Made by a program: the position numbers and the translations under genes. A stretch of DNA of 64,000 nt from Acrocarpospora pleiomorpha (GTDB taxonomy: Bacteria; Actinomycetota; Actinomycetes; Streptosporangiales; Streptosporangiaceae). The stretch is from contig NZ_BLAF01000060.1 of the NCBI RefSeq assembly GCF_009687885.1, positions 1-64,000 of the forward strand, given 5' to 3'. Shown piece by piece: positions 43,961-52,794 of this stretch (position 1 is its first letter; each line of letters starts with the position of its first letter). The notes under the pieces were generated by a model. It did no database searches, was not told the origin of the DNA, and worked only from the letters and a program-made list of their open reading frames with translations.

Positions 43961-44998
43961 TCAGCGGATGGTGGTGGTGTGGATGTGGTTGGTGAGGCGG
44001 GCTAGTTGGTCGGGGTTGGTGGAGGGGAGGACGCCGTGGCCCAGGTTGAAGATGTGGCCTTCGGCGACGCGGCCGGATTCGAGGATGGTGGTGGCGCGGT
44101 CGGCGACGATGTGCCAGGGGGCGAGGAGGACGGCGGGGTCCAGGTTGCCTTGGAGGGCCTTGCCGGCGCCGACGCGGAGGGCGGCCTCGTCGAGGGGGAC
44201 GCGCCAGTCGACGCCGACCACGTCGGCGCCGGCCTCGCCCATGATGCCGAGGAGTTCGCCGGTGCCGACGCCGAAGTGGATGCGGGGCACGTCGAGGTCG
44301 GCCAGGCCCGCGAAGATCCGGCTGGTGTAGGGGAGCACGTAGGTGCGGTAGTCGCCGGGGGCGACCGCGCCGACCCAGGAGTCGAACAGCTGCAGGGCGG
44401 AGGCGCCCGCTTCGGCCTGGATGCGGAGGAAGCCGAGGGTGATGGTGGTGAGGCGGTCCATGAGCTCGTGCCAGAGGGCGGGATCGCCGTACATCATGGC
44501 TTTGGTGTGGTCGTGGTTCTTGGAGGGGCCGCCTTCGATGAGGTAGGAGGCCAGGGTGAAGGGGCCGCCGGCGAAGCCGATCAGCGGGACCCGGTCGAGC
44601 TCCTTGACCAGCGCGCCGATGGCTTCGGTGACGTAGGGCACGTCGTCGGGTTCGATCGGGCGCAGGCGGGCGGCGGCCGCGGCGTCCCTGATCGGGTCGG
44701 CCACGACAGGGCCGACGCCGGGCTTGATGTCGAGGTCGACGCCGATGGCCTTGAGCGGGACCACGATGTCGCTGAAGAAGATCGCGGCGTCGACGCCGTA
44801 GCGGCGGACCGGCTGCATGGTGATCTCGACGACCAGGTCGGGGGTGGCGCAGGCGTCCAGCATGGCCGTGCCCGCGCGGAGCTCGCGGTATTCGGGCAGG
44901 GACCGGCCCGCCTGGCGCATGTACCACACCGGTGTGTACGGAACGGGCCTGCGGCGGCACGCCAGAAGGAACGCGGAGTCGGCAAGCTGGGGATTCAC
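43961..44998 (-). CDS. hemE: Uroporphyrinogen decarboxylase HemE
   Basis: 345 residues from GTG 44998. The diagnostic motif RRPVPYTPVWYMRQAGRSLPEYRELR is present near the N-terminus, with GFAGGPFTLASYLIEGGPSK and HFGVGTGELLGIMGEAGADVVGVDW further on. It converts uroporphyrinogen III to coproporphyrinogen III, the substrate for the hemG product encoded 1.6 kb away on the same strand. The coding strand becomes very C-rich towards the 3' end. Confidence 0.98.
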   Translation of the reverse strand: MNPQLADSAFLLACRRRPVPYTPVWYMRQAGRSLPEYRELRAGTAMLDACATPDLVVEITMQPVRRYGVDAAIFFSDIVVPLKAIGVDLDIKPGVGPVVADPIRDAAAAARLRPIEPDDVPYVTEAIGALVKELDRVPLIGFAGGPFTLASYLIEGGPSKNHDHTKAMMYGDPALWHELMDRLTTITLGFLRIQAEAGASALQLFDSWVGAVAPGDYRTYVLPYTSRIFAGLADLDVPRIHFGVGTGELLGIMGEAGADVVGVDWRVPLDEAALRVGAGKALQGNLDPAVLLAPWHIVADRATTILESGRVAEGHIFNLGHGVLPSTNPDQLARLTNHIHTTTIR

Positions 44999-45244
44999 CC
45001 GTCAAGCGTGCCATGCCGAGCGGCCGGTCGGTGCGGCAACCCCAAGCCGATCATGAAATCTGGCAATCTCGAAGACCCGGCCACCAGTCGATCACCGCCG
45101 CCCGGCAAAATGTTCGTCAAACTGGCCTCCCGCATCGATTCCATTACCACTTTCGAGACACGCCGAGCGCGATGCGGGGAAATGTCGGCGAGACATGTCA
45201 ACGTCGGACCGAGTTCCGGGTTCCGACGAAAGGCGATTACTTCG

Positions 45245-45421
45245 ATGTGGAGTTCCCCCGAACACCGCACTGAGCGCTGTGCCGCCTGCGCCGCCGAGCG
45301 CACGTTCGAGCAGCCGCCTGGCCACCAGACCGAGACCGGTCACGACGGCCATAGGACCTGGAGCGAATGGTTCTGCGTCGACTGTGGCAGTGCCCTGTTC
45401 CTTGCGCAGGCAGCGGCTTGA
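45245..45421 (+). CDS. Small zinc-ribbon-like protein
   Basis: 58 residues from ATG 45245, with GAAAGG upstream. Two CxxC pairs (RCAACAAERTFEQ and FCVDCGSALF) spaced about 36 residues apart fit a zinc ribbon. It lies just upstream of the DUF3000 gene on the same strand. The frame is part of a long open frame on the strand opposite hemE, so only this last part is credible as coding. Confidence 0.55.
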   Translation: MWSSPEHRTERCAACAAERTFEQPPGHQTETGHDGHRTWSEWFCVDCGSALFLAQAAA

Positions 45422-45490
45422 TCATCAAATATGGCGACGACGACCTCCCCTCTGCTTCGCGCGCTCCCGAATCCGTCCTACGCTTCGGTC

Positions 45491-46081
45491 ATGACCATCG
45501 GTGAGCCACCGGCGGCGCCGGCCGCCTTCCGGCGCGCGCTGGAGACGTTGCGCCCCGCCGAGGTCCGCCCGGAGATCGAGCTGGAGGACATTCCGGCTCC
45601 GCAGCGGCTGGCGCCGTACTCGGGCGCGGTGGGCGCGTCCGTCTACCGGGACGACGACGAGCTGGCGATCGGCCGCCTGATCATGCTGTTCGACCCGGAC
45701 GGCCAGCGCGGCTGGGAGGGCCCGTTCCGGTTAGTGGCCTATGTCCGGGCGGACATGGAGCCGGAGATCACCTCCGATCCCCTGCTCGGCCCGGTCGCGT
45801 GGAGCTGGCTGACCGAGGCGCTGGAGGCGCACGGCGCGGCGTTCGCGGCGGCGGGGGGCACGGTCACCCGCGCGGTTTCCGAGGGATTCGGTAACAAGGA
45901 CAACGATCCCGTCACGACCGAGCTGGAATTGCGTGCGTCCTGGTCGCCGCTGGACGAAGATCTGTCCGCCCACGTGGCCGCGTGGTGCGACTTGATGTGC
46001 CTGGCAGCGGGTATTCCCCCGCTGCCCCCTGATGTCGCGGCGCTCAAGCCGCGACGCGCCGACCAACCGAAAGTGCTCTGA
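45491..46081 (+). CDS. DUF3000 protein
   Basis: 196 residues from ATG 45491. The sequence (PAAFRRALETLRPAEVRPEIELEDIPAPQRLAPYSGAV, GPVAWSWLTEALEAHGAAF, AWCDLMCLAAGIPPLPPDV) is typical of the actinobacterial DUF3000 family, commonly encoded directly before RNase D. Cytoplasmic, function unknown. It is followed by rnd after a 180-bp gap. Confidence 0.9.
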   Translation: MTIGEPPAAPAAFRRALETLRPAEVRPEIELEDIPAPQRLAPYSGAVGASVYRDDDELAIGRLIMLFDPDGQRGWEGPFRLVAYVRADMEPEITSDPLLGPVAWSWLTEALEAHGAAFAAAGGTVTRAVSEGFGNKDNDPVTTELELRASWSPLDEDLSAHVAAWCDLMCLAAGIPPLPPDVAALKPRRADQPKVL

Positions 46082-46261
46082 AAGGCTCTTTCTCCGCCCT
46101 ACCGAGAGGAGGCTCGGTTGATCGTCTCGGTCGCCGCCTCCCCATGCGGTCGCGGCATGCCATAGCTTGAGACATCAACAAATACCCGGAGCACACCGTG
46201 CCGGACCGTTCCACATTCCCGAATCAGCTACGGGACGAGGTAGTCACCCCGAAGGTGTTCA

Positions 46262-47488
46262 GTGACCGATGAGAAAGACGTCCAGCCGCTGCTGGAACCG
46301 CGTGAGGGCATCCCGTCCGTAGTGGAGAGCGACGCGGCGCTGGCCGCGACCGTGCAGGCGTTCGCGATGGGCGCCGGGCCGGTCGCGGTGGACGCCGAGC
46401 GGGCGTCGGGCTATCGGTACAGCGGGCGCGCGTATCTGGTGCAGCTGCGCCGGGCGGGCGCGGGCAGCGCGCTGATCGACCCGATCCAGTGCCCGGATCT
46501 GACCGGTCTGGACGCCGCGCTGGACGGCGCCGAGGTGGTGCTGCACGCGGCGACCCAGGATCTGCCGTGCCTGGCCGAGCTGGGTTTCCGGCCGAAGCTG
46601 CTGTTCGACACCGAGCTGGCCGGGCGGCTGCTCGGCTACGAGCGGGTGGGGCTCGGCACGATGGTGGAGGTCGTGCTGGGGCTCGGCCTGGTGAAGGGGC
46701 ACAGCGCGGCGGACTGGTCGACCCGGCCGCTGCCGGAGGACTGGCTGCGTTACGCCGTCCTGGACGTCGAGGTGCTGATCGAGCTGCGCGACGTGCTCCA
46801 CGCCGAGCTGGTGGAGAGCGGGAAGCTGCCCTGGGCGATGGAGGAGTTCGCGGCGATCCTGGCCGCGCCGACCGCGCCGCTGCGCAGCGATCCGTGGCGG
46901 CGCACCAGCGGCATCCATCGCGTACGGACCTTGCGCGGCCTGGCCGTGGTCCGCGAGTTGTGGACGCTCAGGGACGAGCTGGCCAGGGACGCCGATCTGG
47001 CGCCGGGCCGGGTGCTGCCGGATTCGGCGATCGTGCAGGCCGCGCTGGACCTGCCGCGCACCACCAAGGCGCTCACCGAGATCGCGCCGTTCACCGGCCG
47101 CAGTGCGCGGCGGCATCTGCGCGAGTGGCTGAACGCGGTGACCCGGGCCCGGATCATGGCCGAGGACGAGTTGCCGCAGCCGATCGGCCCGGGCGACGGG
47201 CCGCCGCCGGCCAACCGGTGGGCGGACCGCGATCCGGTCGCCGCGAAACGGCTGCACGCGGCCAGGTCGGTGGTGGCCGCCCTGGCGGACGAGCATCGTA
47301 TGCCGACGGAGAACCTGCTCCAGCCCGACGCGGTGCGCCGCCTCACCTGGGAGCCGCCGGAGTTCGTGGACGATAGCGTGATCGCCGAGCGGCTGCGCGA
47401 GCTGGGGGCCCGGGAGTGGCAGGTCGGCCTGACCGCGCTGCCGCTCGCCAAGGCCCTCCAGCGGCTGGAGACGAAGGGCGAGATCTGA
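46262..47488 (+). CDS. rnd: Ribonuclease D
   Basis: 408 residues from GTG 46262. The DEDDy 3'-5' exonuclease domain shows Exo I VAVDAERAS, Exo II VVLHAATQDLPCLAELG and Exo III WLRYAVLDVEVL with the tyrosine. An HRDC domain (about 225-300) and a C-terminal helical domain follow. It trims 3' ends of structured RNAs. Its stop abuts the stop of the convergent alpha-glucosidase with no spacer. Confidence 0.95.
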   Translation: MTDEKDVQPLLEPREGIPSVVESDAALAATVQAFAMGAGPVAVDAERASGYRYSGRAYLVQLRRAGAGSALIDPIQCPDLTGLDAALDGAEVVLHAATQDLPCLAELGFRPKLLFDTELAGRLLGYERVGLGTMVEVVLGLGLVKGHSAADWSTRPLPEDWLRYAVLDVEVLIELRDVLHAELVESGKLPWAMEEFAAILAAPTAPLRSDPWRRTSGIHRVRTLRGLAVVRELWTLRDELARDADLAPGRVLPDSAIVQAALDLPRTTKALTEIAPFTGRSARRHLREWLNAVTRARIMAEDELPQPIGPGDGPPPANRWADRDPVAAKRLHAARSVVAALADEHRMPTENLLQPDAVRRLTWEPPEFVDDSVIAERLRELGAREWQVGLTALPLAKALQRLETKGEI

Positions 47489-49054
47489 TCAGCGCAGGCG
47501 CAGCCACACGGCGGAGTCCGTGGGCAGGACACCGTCGGTGATCGTGCCGCTGGCCAGGAGCACCGATTCGTACGCCGGGAGCGGCACGGGTTCCGCGCCC
47601 AGGTTGAGCACGCACGCGAAGTCCTCGCCCCGGGTGAAGGCCAGGTCGTAGCCGTCCAGCCAGGCGAACTCGCCCGCGGGACGCCCGGCGATGGCCTGCC
47701 GGTAGAGGGCGAGGGTGGACGTAGGGTCGGCGAGCTGGGCTTCCACCGTCAGGGATCCCCATCCGGACGGCTGCGGCAGCCACGTGGATGTGCCTTCGGT
47801 GAAACCGTAGGGCTGTGCCGTACCAGACCAGGGGATGGGGACGCGGCAGCCGTCGCGGCCGAGGCGGGCGCCTTCGCTCCGGCGGTAGACCGGGTCGTCG
47901 CGGTCGGCGGCGGGGATGTCGAGGAACTCGGGCAGGCCGAGTTCCTCGCCCTGGTAGACGTAGGCGGAGCCGGGCAGGGCCAGCAGCAGAAGGGCGGCGG
48001 CGCGAGCGCGGCGGGTGCCGAGGGCGACGTCGACCTCGGCGTCGGAGCGGGCGGGGGCGGCGGGCGCGCCGTAGCGGCTGACCGGGCGCATCACGTCGTG
48101 GTTGCTGATCACCCAGGGGGCGACCACGTCGGAGCCCTCGGCCAGGGTGATCGAGGCGGTGATCGTGTGGCGGAGCGCGGCGGCGTCCCAGGCGGTCTGG
48201 AACAGGAAGAAGTTGAACGCCTGCGGCATGCCGCCGGGGATGAAATAGGGCTCCAGATGGGTGATCTCGTCGCCCCAGAACTCGCCGACGGCGGTGCGGC
48301 GGCCGGGGAACACGTCCTCCGGGTAGGAGTCCAGGATGGCCCGCCAGGTGGCGTAGTGGGCGACCAGCTCGGGCCGGTGGAACCAGGGCGACGGCCGGTC
48401 GGAGGGGGTGGGGTCGGGCACGTCGGGCAGTTCGGGGTCCTTGAACAGGCCGTGCGCCACGTCCACCCGCAGCCCGGCGACGCCCCGGTCCAGCCAGAAC
48501 CGCAGCACCTTCTCGAACATGGCGGGCACGGCCGGGTTGGCCCAGTTCCAGTCGGGCTGGGAGGAGTCGAACAGGTGCAGGTACCACTGGCCGTCCGGGG
48601 TCTGGGTCCAGGCCGGGCCGCCGAAGAGGGACTGCCAGTTGTTGGGGGCGGTGTTGCCGGGAGCGTCGCGGAAGATGAACAGGTCACGTTCCGGGCTGCC
48701 CGGTCCGGCGGCGAGCGCGGCCTGGAAGGCCGGGTGCGCGCTGGAGCAGTGGTTGGGCACGATGTCGACGATCACCCGGATGCCGTGCCCGGCCGCCGCC
48801 GCGACGAAGGTGTCGAAGTCGGCCAGCGTGCCGAACCGGGGGTCCACGTCGCAGTAATCGGCGACGTCGTAGCCGCCGTCGGCGAGCGGGGAGGGGTAGA
48901 AGGGCGAGAACCAGACGGCGTCCACGCCCAGCTCCGCCAGGTACGGCAAGCGGGCCAGCGCCCCCGCGAAGTCACCCGTGCCGTCGCCGTTCCCGTCGGC
49001 GAAACTGCGGGGGTAGATCTGGTAGACGACGGCATCACGCCACCATTGCGTCAC
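47489..49054 (-). CDS. GH13 alpha-glucosidase
   Basis: 521 residues from GTG 49054 after GGGAGAAG. The start WWRDAVVYQIYPRSFADGNGDGTGDFAG is the hallmark of oligo-1,6/alpha-glucosidases of GH13. The nucleophile Asp lies in GLRVDVAHG, the acid Glu in AVGEFWG and the third Asp in VISNHDVMRP. It has no signal peptide and so acts on imported oligosaccharides. Two GGAAAGCG-type operators lie 53-106 bp upstream, shared with the divergent oxidoreductase operon, which suggests control by the LacI protein at 57064. Confidence 0.95.
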   Translation of the reverse strand: MTQWWRDAVVYQIYPRSFADGNGDGTGDFAGALARLPYLAELGVDAVWFSPFYPSPLADGGYDVADYCDVDPRFGTLADFDTFVAAAAGHGIRVIVDIVPNHCSSAHPAFQAALAAGPGSPERDLFIFRDAPGNTAPNNWQSLFGGPAWTQTPDGQWYLHLFDSSQPDWNWANPAVPAMFEKVLRFWLDRGVAGLRVDVAHGLFKDPELPDVPDPTPSDRPSPWFHRPELVAHYATWRAILDSYPEDVFPGRRTAVGEFWGDEITHLEPYFIPGGMPQAFNFFLFQTAWDAAALRHTITASITLAEGSDVVAPWVISNHDVMRPVSRYGAPAAPARSDAEVDVALGTRRARAAALLLLALPGSAYVYQGEELGLPEFLDIPAADRDDPVYRRSEGARLGRDGCRVPIPWSGTAQPYGFTEGTSTWLPQPSGWGSLTVEAQLADPTSTLALYRQAIAGRPAGEFAWLDGYDLAFTRGEDFACVLNLGAEPVPLPAYESVLLASGTITDGVLPTDSAVWLRLR

Positions 49055-49106
49055 GTCTTCTCCCTGTTTGTACGTTCTTCGCAAAGTTAATCAGCAGATC
49101 CCCGCC

Positions 49107-49120
49107 GGAAAGCGCTTGCC
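49107..49120. promoter_or_regulatory. LacI-type operator (first copy)
   Basis: GGAAAGCGCTTGCC, a near-palindrome with the CG centre typical of LacI-family sites, in the gap between the divergent alpha-glucosidase and oxidoreductase genes. Confidence 0.75.
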
Positions 49121-49146
49121 CAACCCCCATCAGCCTCATATCCTCA

Positions 49147-49160
49147 GGAAAGCGCTTTCC
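49147..49160. promoter_or_regulatory. LacI-type operator (second copy)
   Basis: GGAAAGCGCTTTCC is a perfect 14-bp palindrome, 40 bp from the first copy. It matches the site in front of the LacI gene at 58068. Confidence 0.85.
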
Positions 49161-49184
49161 ACCCCTTATCAGGAGATATCGCGA

Positions 49185-50330
49185 ATGGGCGACCACGTCC
49201 TCGGCGTCGTGATGAACGGCGTCACCGGCCGGATGGGCTACCGCCAGCATCTGGTCAGGTCCGTGCTGGCGATCAACGAGCAGGGCGGGGTCACTCTGCC
49301 CGACGGCGGCCGGGTTAGGCTCCGGCCGGTGCTGGTCGGGCGGAACGCCGCCAAGCTCGCGGAGCTGGCCGACCGGCACGGCATCGCCGAGCACACCACC
49401 GACCTGGACGCGGCGCTGGCCGACCCGGCGAACACGATCTACTTCGACGCGCAGGTCACCCAGGCGCGGGTGGCCGCGACGCTGCGGGCGATCGAGGCCG
49501 GCAAGCACGTCTACACCGAGAAGCCGACGGCCGAGTCCGTGCCGGAGGCGCTGCGGCTGGCCCAGGCCGCCGAGGACGCGGGCCTGAAGAACGGCGTGGT
49601 CCAGGACAAGCTCTTCCTGCCGGGCCTGCTCAAGCTGAAGCGGCTGATCGACGGCGGCTTCTTCGGGCAGATCCTGTCGGTGCGCGGCGAGTTCGGCTAC
49701 TGGGTGTTCGAGGGCGACTGGCAGGCCGCGCAGCGCCCGTCGTGGAACTACCGGGCCGAGGACGGCGGCGGCATCGTGCTGGACATGTTCCCGCACTGGG
49801 CCTATGTGCTGGAGAACCTGTTCGGCCGGGTCGTCTCGGTGTACGCCCAGGTGGCCACCCACATCCCCGAACGGTGGGACGAGAGCGGCCGGCCGTACAA
49901 GGCGACCGCGGACGACGCCGCCTACGGGGTGTTCGAGCTGGCCGGGGGCGTGGTCGCGCAGATCAACTCGTCCTGGGCGGTCCGGGTGAACCGGGACGAA
50001 CTCGTGGAGTTCCAGGTGGACGGCACGCACGGCAGCGCGGTCGCCGGGCTGCGCGGCTGCCGGGTCCAGCATCGGAGCGCGACCCCGAAGCCGGTCTGGA
50101 ACCCCGATGTTCCGGCCACGGCGCGCTTCCGGGATGGCTGGCAGGAAATGCCGGACAACGGGGAGTTCGACAACGGGTTCAAGGTGCAGTGGGAGCAGTT
50201 CGTCCGGCATGTCGTGGCAGGGACGCCGTTCCCCTACACGCTCCGATCCGGAGCCCGGGGCGTGCAGATCGCCGAACTGGGGCTGCGCTCGCACGCCGAA
50301 GGCCGCCGCCTCCCGGTATCCGAGCTGTGA
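49185..50330 (+). CDS. Gfo/Idh/MocA-family oxidoreductase
   Basis: 381 residues from ATG 49185 behind AGGAG. Its nucleotide-binding N-terminal half begins LGVVMNGVTGRMGYRQHL. The EKPTAESVPEAL motif carries the conserved lysine, and the C-terminal half has GGGIVLDMFPHWAYVLENLFG with the catalytic-type His. Members oxidise or reduce sugars and glycosides. It leads a three-gene operon with GTGA and ATGA overlaps downstream. Two LacI operators precede it. Confidence 0.93.
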   Translation: MGDHVLGVVMNGVTGRMGYRQHLVRSVLAINEQGGVTLPDGGRVRLRPVLVGRNAAKLAELADRHGIAEHTTDLDAALADPANTIYFDAQVTQARVAATLRAIEAGKHVYTEKPTAESVPEALRLAQAAEDAGLKNGVVQDKLFLPGLLKLKRLIDGGFFGQILSVRGEFGYWVFEGDWQAAQRPSWNYRAEDGGGIVLDMFPHWAYVLENLFGRVVSVYAQVATHIPERWDESGRPYKATADDAAYGVFELAGGVVAQINSSWAVRVNRDELVEFQVDGTHGSAVAGLRGCRVQHRSATPKPVWNPDVPATARFRDGWQEMPDNGEFDNGFKVQWEQFVRHVVAGTPFPYTLRSGARGVQIAELGLRSHAEGRRLPVSEL

Positions 50331-51745
50331 CCGCCTCGATCGACCTGCCGAGCGGGAACTACCGGCTGCGCGAGCCGGTCGCCTGGCCGCACCCGCCGGG
50401 TCCCCCGGCCAATCGGGTCGTGTACGCCGCCGCCCACGTGGTCGCCGACCCGATGGGCGACAACACCCCCGGCTCCCCCGCCGCCGTCGACTGGGAGACC
50501 ACGCTCCGCTTCCGGCGCCACCTGTGGTCGTACGGCCTGCGCGTGGCCGACGCCATGGACACCGCGCAGCGTAACAACGGCCTGGACTGGGCGGCCACCC
50601 GCGAGCTGATCCGCCTCAGCGCGGCGGCGGCCCGCGATCTCGGCGACCCCGCCGACCTGATCGCCTGCGGCGCGGGCACCGACCACGTCCCCGGCGCGCG
50701 CACCCCCCAGGCCATCGAGGCGGCCTACCAGGAGCAGATCGCAGCCGTCCAGGAGAGCGGCGCGACCGTCATCCTGATGGCCAGCCGCCAGCTGGCCGCG
50801 ATAACGCACGCTCCGGAGGACTACCAGGCGGTCTACGGCAAGCTGCTGGCCGAGGTCGAACGCCCGGCCATCCTGCACTGGCTCGGCGAGATGTTCGACC
50901 CGAACCTGGCGGGCTACTGGGGCTCCAGGAACATCGAAGCGGCCACCACGTCCTTCCTCGAACTGATCCACGCGAACGCCCCGAAAATCGACGGCGTAAA
51001 AGTCTCACTCCTGGACGAATCCCATGAGGTACGCCTCCGCGCGGCGTTACCCGAAGGCGTCCGGCTGTACACGGGGGACGACTTCAACTACCCATCCCTC
51101 ATCAAATCCGGCTCACACGCCCTGCTCGGCATCTTCGACGCCATCGCTCCGGCGGCGGCGGCCGCCTTCCAGGCCCTGGACGCGGCGGAAGGACCCCATC
51201 TCCGGCGGCATCCCGCCGGGACTCGGCCCGATGTCCTGGATCGCCCGCACCCCGGCGCAACTCTTGGGCCCGGCGACGATCCGGCACATGACGCGCTCGG
51301 GATCGGACTCCAGCCTGGCTCACCGGAGAAAGCCGGCTCACCCACAGGAACAAGCACCCGGTCTCCGGTCCTGGCCCGCGCTCTCGGTGCCCCGAAAGCC
51401 GGTTCACCCACAGGAACACGCACCCCCACCGATCATGACATTTCCGAAATATCAGCATCGGCTGCGGACCTGATGGCGGACTACGACCGGATCCTGGCCC
51501 CCACGGTCGCCCTCTCCCGCAAGATCTTCGAAGCACCGACATTTCACTACAAGACCGGGATTGTCTTTCTGGCCTGGCTCAACGGGCATCAGGACGCTTT
51601 CACGATGGTGAACGGAGCCCAGTCGGCGCGGTCGCTGAGCCACCTGGCCGAGGTGTTCCGCCTCGCCGACCAAGCCGGGCTGCTGGCTGATCCCGAGCTC
51701 GCGGTGTCGCGAATGCGGGCATTCCTAGCGGTGCACGGGCGATGA
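50327..51745 (+). CDS. DUF993 dihydrodipicolinate-synthase-like TIM-barrel protein with insertion
   Basis: 472 residues from GTG 50327 (GTGA overlap). The DUF993 barrel is recognisable (NRVVYAAAHVVADPMGDNTPGSPAAVDWE, LIACGAGTDHVPG, LLDESHEVRLRAALPEGVRLYTGDDFNY and RKIFEAPTFHYKTGIVFLAWLNGHQ). It is about 85 residues longer than expected. Between FQALDAAE and DYDRILAPTV lies a Pro/Gly/Thr-rich stretch with two AGSPTGT copies, which conserved relatives lack. The barrel may tolerate this loop. It is co-transcribed with the oxidoreductase and an epimerase; the substrate is unknown. Confidence 0.88.
   Translation: MTASIDLPSGNYRLREPVAWPHPPGPPANRVVYAAAHVVADPMGDNTPGSPAAVDWETTLRFRRHLWSYGLRVADAMDTAQRNNGLDWAATRELIRLSAAAARDLGDPADLIACGAGTDHVPGARTPQAIEAAYQEQIAAVQESGATVILMASRQLAAITHAPEDYQAVYGKLLAEVERPAILHWLGEMFDPNLAGYWGSRNIEAATTSFLELIHANAPKIDGVKVSLLDESHEVRLRAALPEGVRLYTGDDFNYPSLIKSGSHALLGIFDAIAPAAAAAFQALDAAEGPHLRRHPAGTRPDVLDRPHPGATLGPGDDPAHDALGIGLQPGSPEKAGSPTGTSTRSPVLARALGAPKAGSPTGTRTPTDHDISEISASAADLMADYDRILAPTVALSRKIFEAPTFHYKTGIVFLAWLNGHQDAFTMVNGAQSARSLSHLAEVFRLADQAGLLADPELAVSRMRAFLAVHGR
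51328..51423 (+). repeat. 30-bp direct repeat, 66-bp period, inside DUF993 gene
   Basis: Two 30-bp copies (51328-51357 and 51394-51423) differ at only two positions. Each contains CACCCACAGGAACA and each encodes KAGSPTGT. They lie within the extra loop of the protein and keep the frame. Confidence 0.9.
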
Positions 51746-52596
51746 GAAGGTTCTCGCTCAACCAGTGGACGACCAAACGCTGGACGGTCGCCGAAGCCGT
51801 GGACGGGTGTGTGCGGCACGGGGTCGAGGCGATCGGCCTGTGGCGGCAGGACGTCGCCGCGCAAGGCTTGGACGAAACGGTCAAGCTCGTGCGGGCCGCC
51901 GGGCTGCGGGTCTCCTCGCTCTGCCGTGGCGGCTTCCTGACCGGGCCAGAACCGCTGGCGGAGAACCGGCAAGCCATCGACGAGGCCGCGACGCTGGGGG
52001 CGTCGTGCCTGGTCATGGTGGTGGGCGGGCTGCCGGGCGTGGTGCCGGGCGAGCCGCTGGGCGCGTTCTCGCGGGATCTGGCTGGCGCGCGGGCGCGGGT
52101 GGCGGAAGGGCTTGCCGCGCTCGCGCCGTACGCGGCGGAGCGGGGGGTACGGCTGGCGCTGGAACCCCTGCATCCGATGTACTGCGCCGACCGGGCCGTG
52201 CTGTCCACGCTCGGCCAGGCGATCGACTTCGCGGAGCCGTACCCGCCCGAAGTGGTGGGAGTGGTCGTGGACAGTTTCCACCTGTGGTGGGATCCAGGAG
52301 TGTTCGCCCAGATCGCCCGGGCCGGCGAGCGTATCGCCAGTTACCAGGTGTGCGACTTCCTCTGCCCGCTGCCGCCGGACGTGCTGCTCGGCCGGGGCAT
52401 GATGGGCGACGGCGTGATCGACTTCACGCCGCTCACCCGGGCCGTGACCGAGGCCGGGTACGACGGCGACATCGAGGTGGAGATCTTCAACGCGGACATC
52501 TGGGCGGCCGACCCGGAAACCGTGCTGACCACCGCACGCCACCGCTACGCGCGGCTGATCGCGCCGGATCTCCAGGGTCCCGAAACCGACGCTTGA
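51742..52596 (+). CDS. Xylose-isomerase-like sugar epimerase/isomerase
   Basis: 284 residues from ATG 51742 (ATGA overlap with DUF993). A TIM-barrel AP-endonuclease-2 fold is seen: FSLNQWTTKRWTVAEAVDGCVRHGVEAIGLWR, LALEPLHPMYCAD with the metal-ligand Glu, VVGVVVDSFHLWWDPGV with Asp and His, and DIEVEIFNADIW with the last Glu. It is the last gene of the sugar operon. It probably interconverts keto-sugars; the substrate is unknown. Confidence 0.92.
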   Translation: MRRFSLNQWTTKRWTVAEAVDGCVRHGVEAIGLWRQDVAAQGLDETVKLVRAAGLRVSSLCRGGFLTGPEPLAENRQAIDEAATLGASCLVMVVGGLPGVVPGEPLGAFSRDLAGARARVAEGLAALAPYAAERGVRLALEPLHPMYCADRAVLSTLGQAIDFAEPYPPEVVGVVVDSFHLWWDPGVFAQIARAGERIASYQVCDFLCPLPPDVLLGRGMMGDGVIDFTPLTRAVTEAGYDGDIEVEIFNADIWAADPETVLTTARHRYARLIAPDLQGPETDA

Positions 52597-52794
52597 GCCC
52601 GCCACACCACGGCGACCTGAGCGCTATATCCCCAAAGAAGCGCAGAGACCATTCTGTTACGGAAAAATCCCGAAATGACCGGAATGACGGCTTGACGAAG
52701 ATCGTCTGACTGGCCAAGACTGCCCTCGACTTGCGTGCTTTCCGCCAGGCTGACCCCCTACCTGGCGGGCCACGCCAGATGGAGGAATCTCACC

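Noticed and set aside
44006..45244. A long plus-strand frame opposite hemE
   Set aside because: Only its last 58 codons, past the hemE start, have a plausible zinc-ribbon sequence. The rest is a hemE shadow.
46199..46273. A 24-codon GTG-started frame overlapping the start of rnd
   Set aside because: No ribosome site and no recognisable peptide. It looks like a chance frame in the rnd leader.
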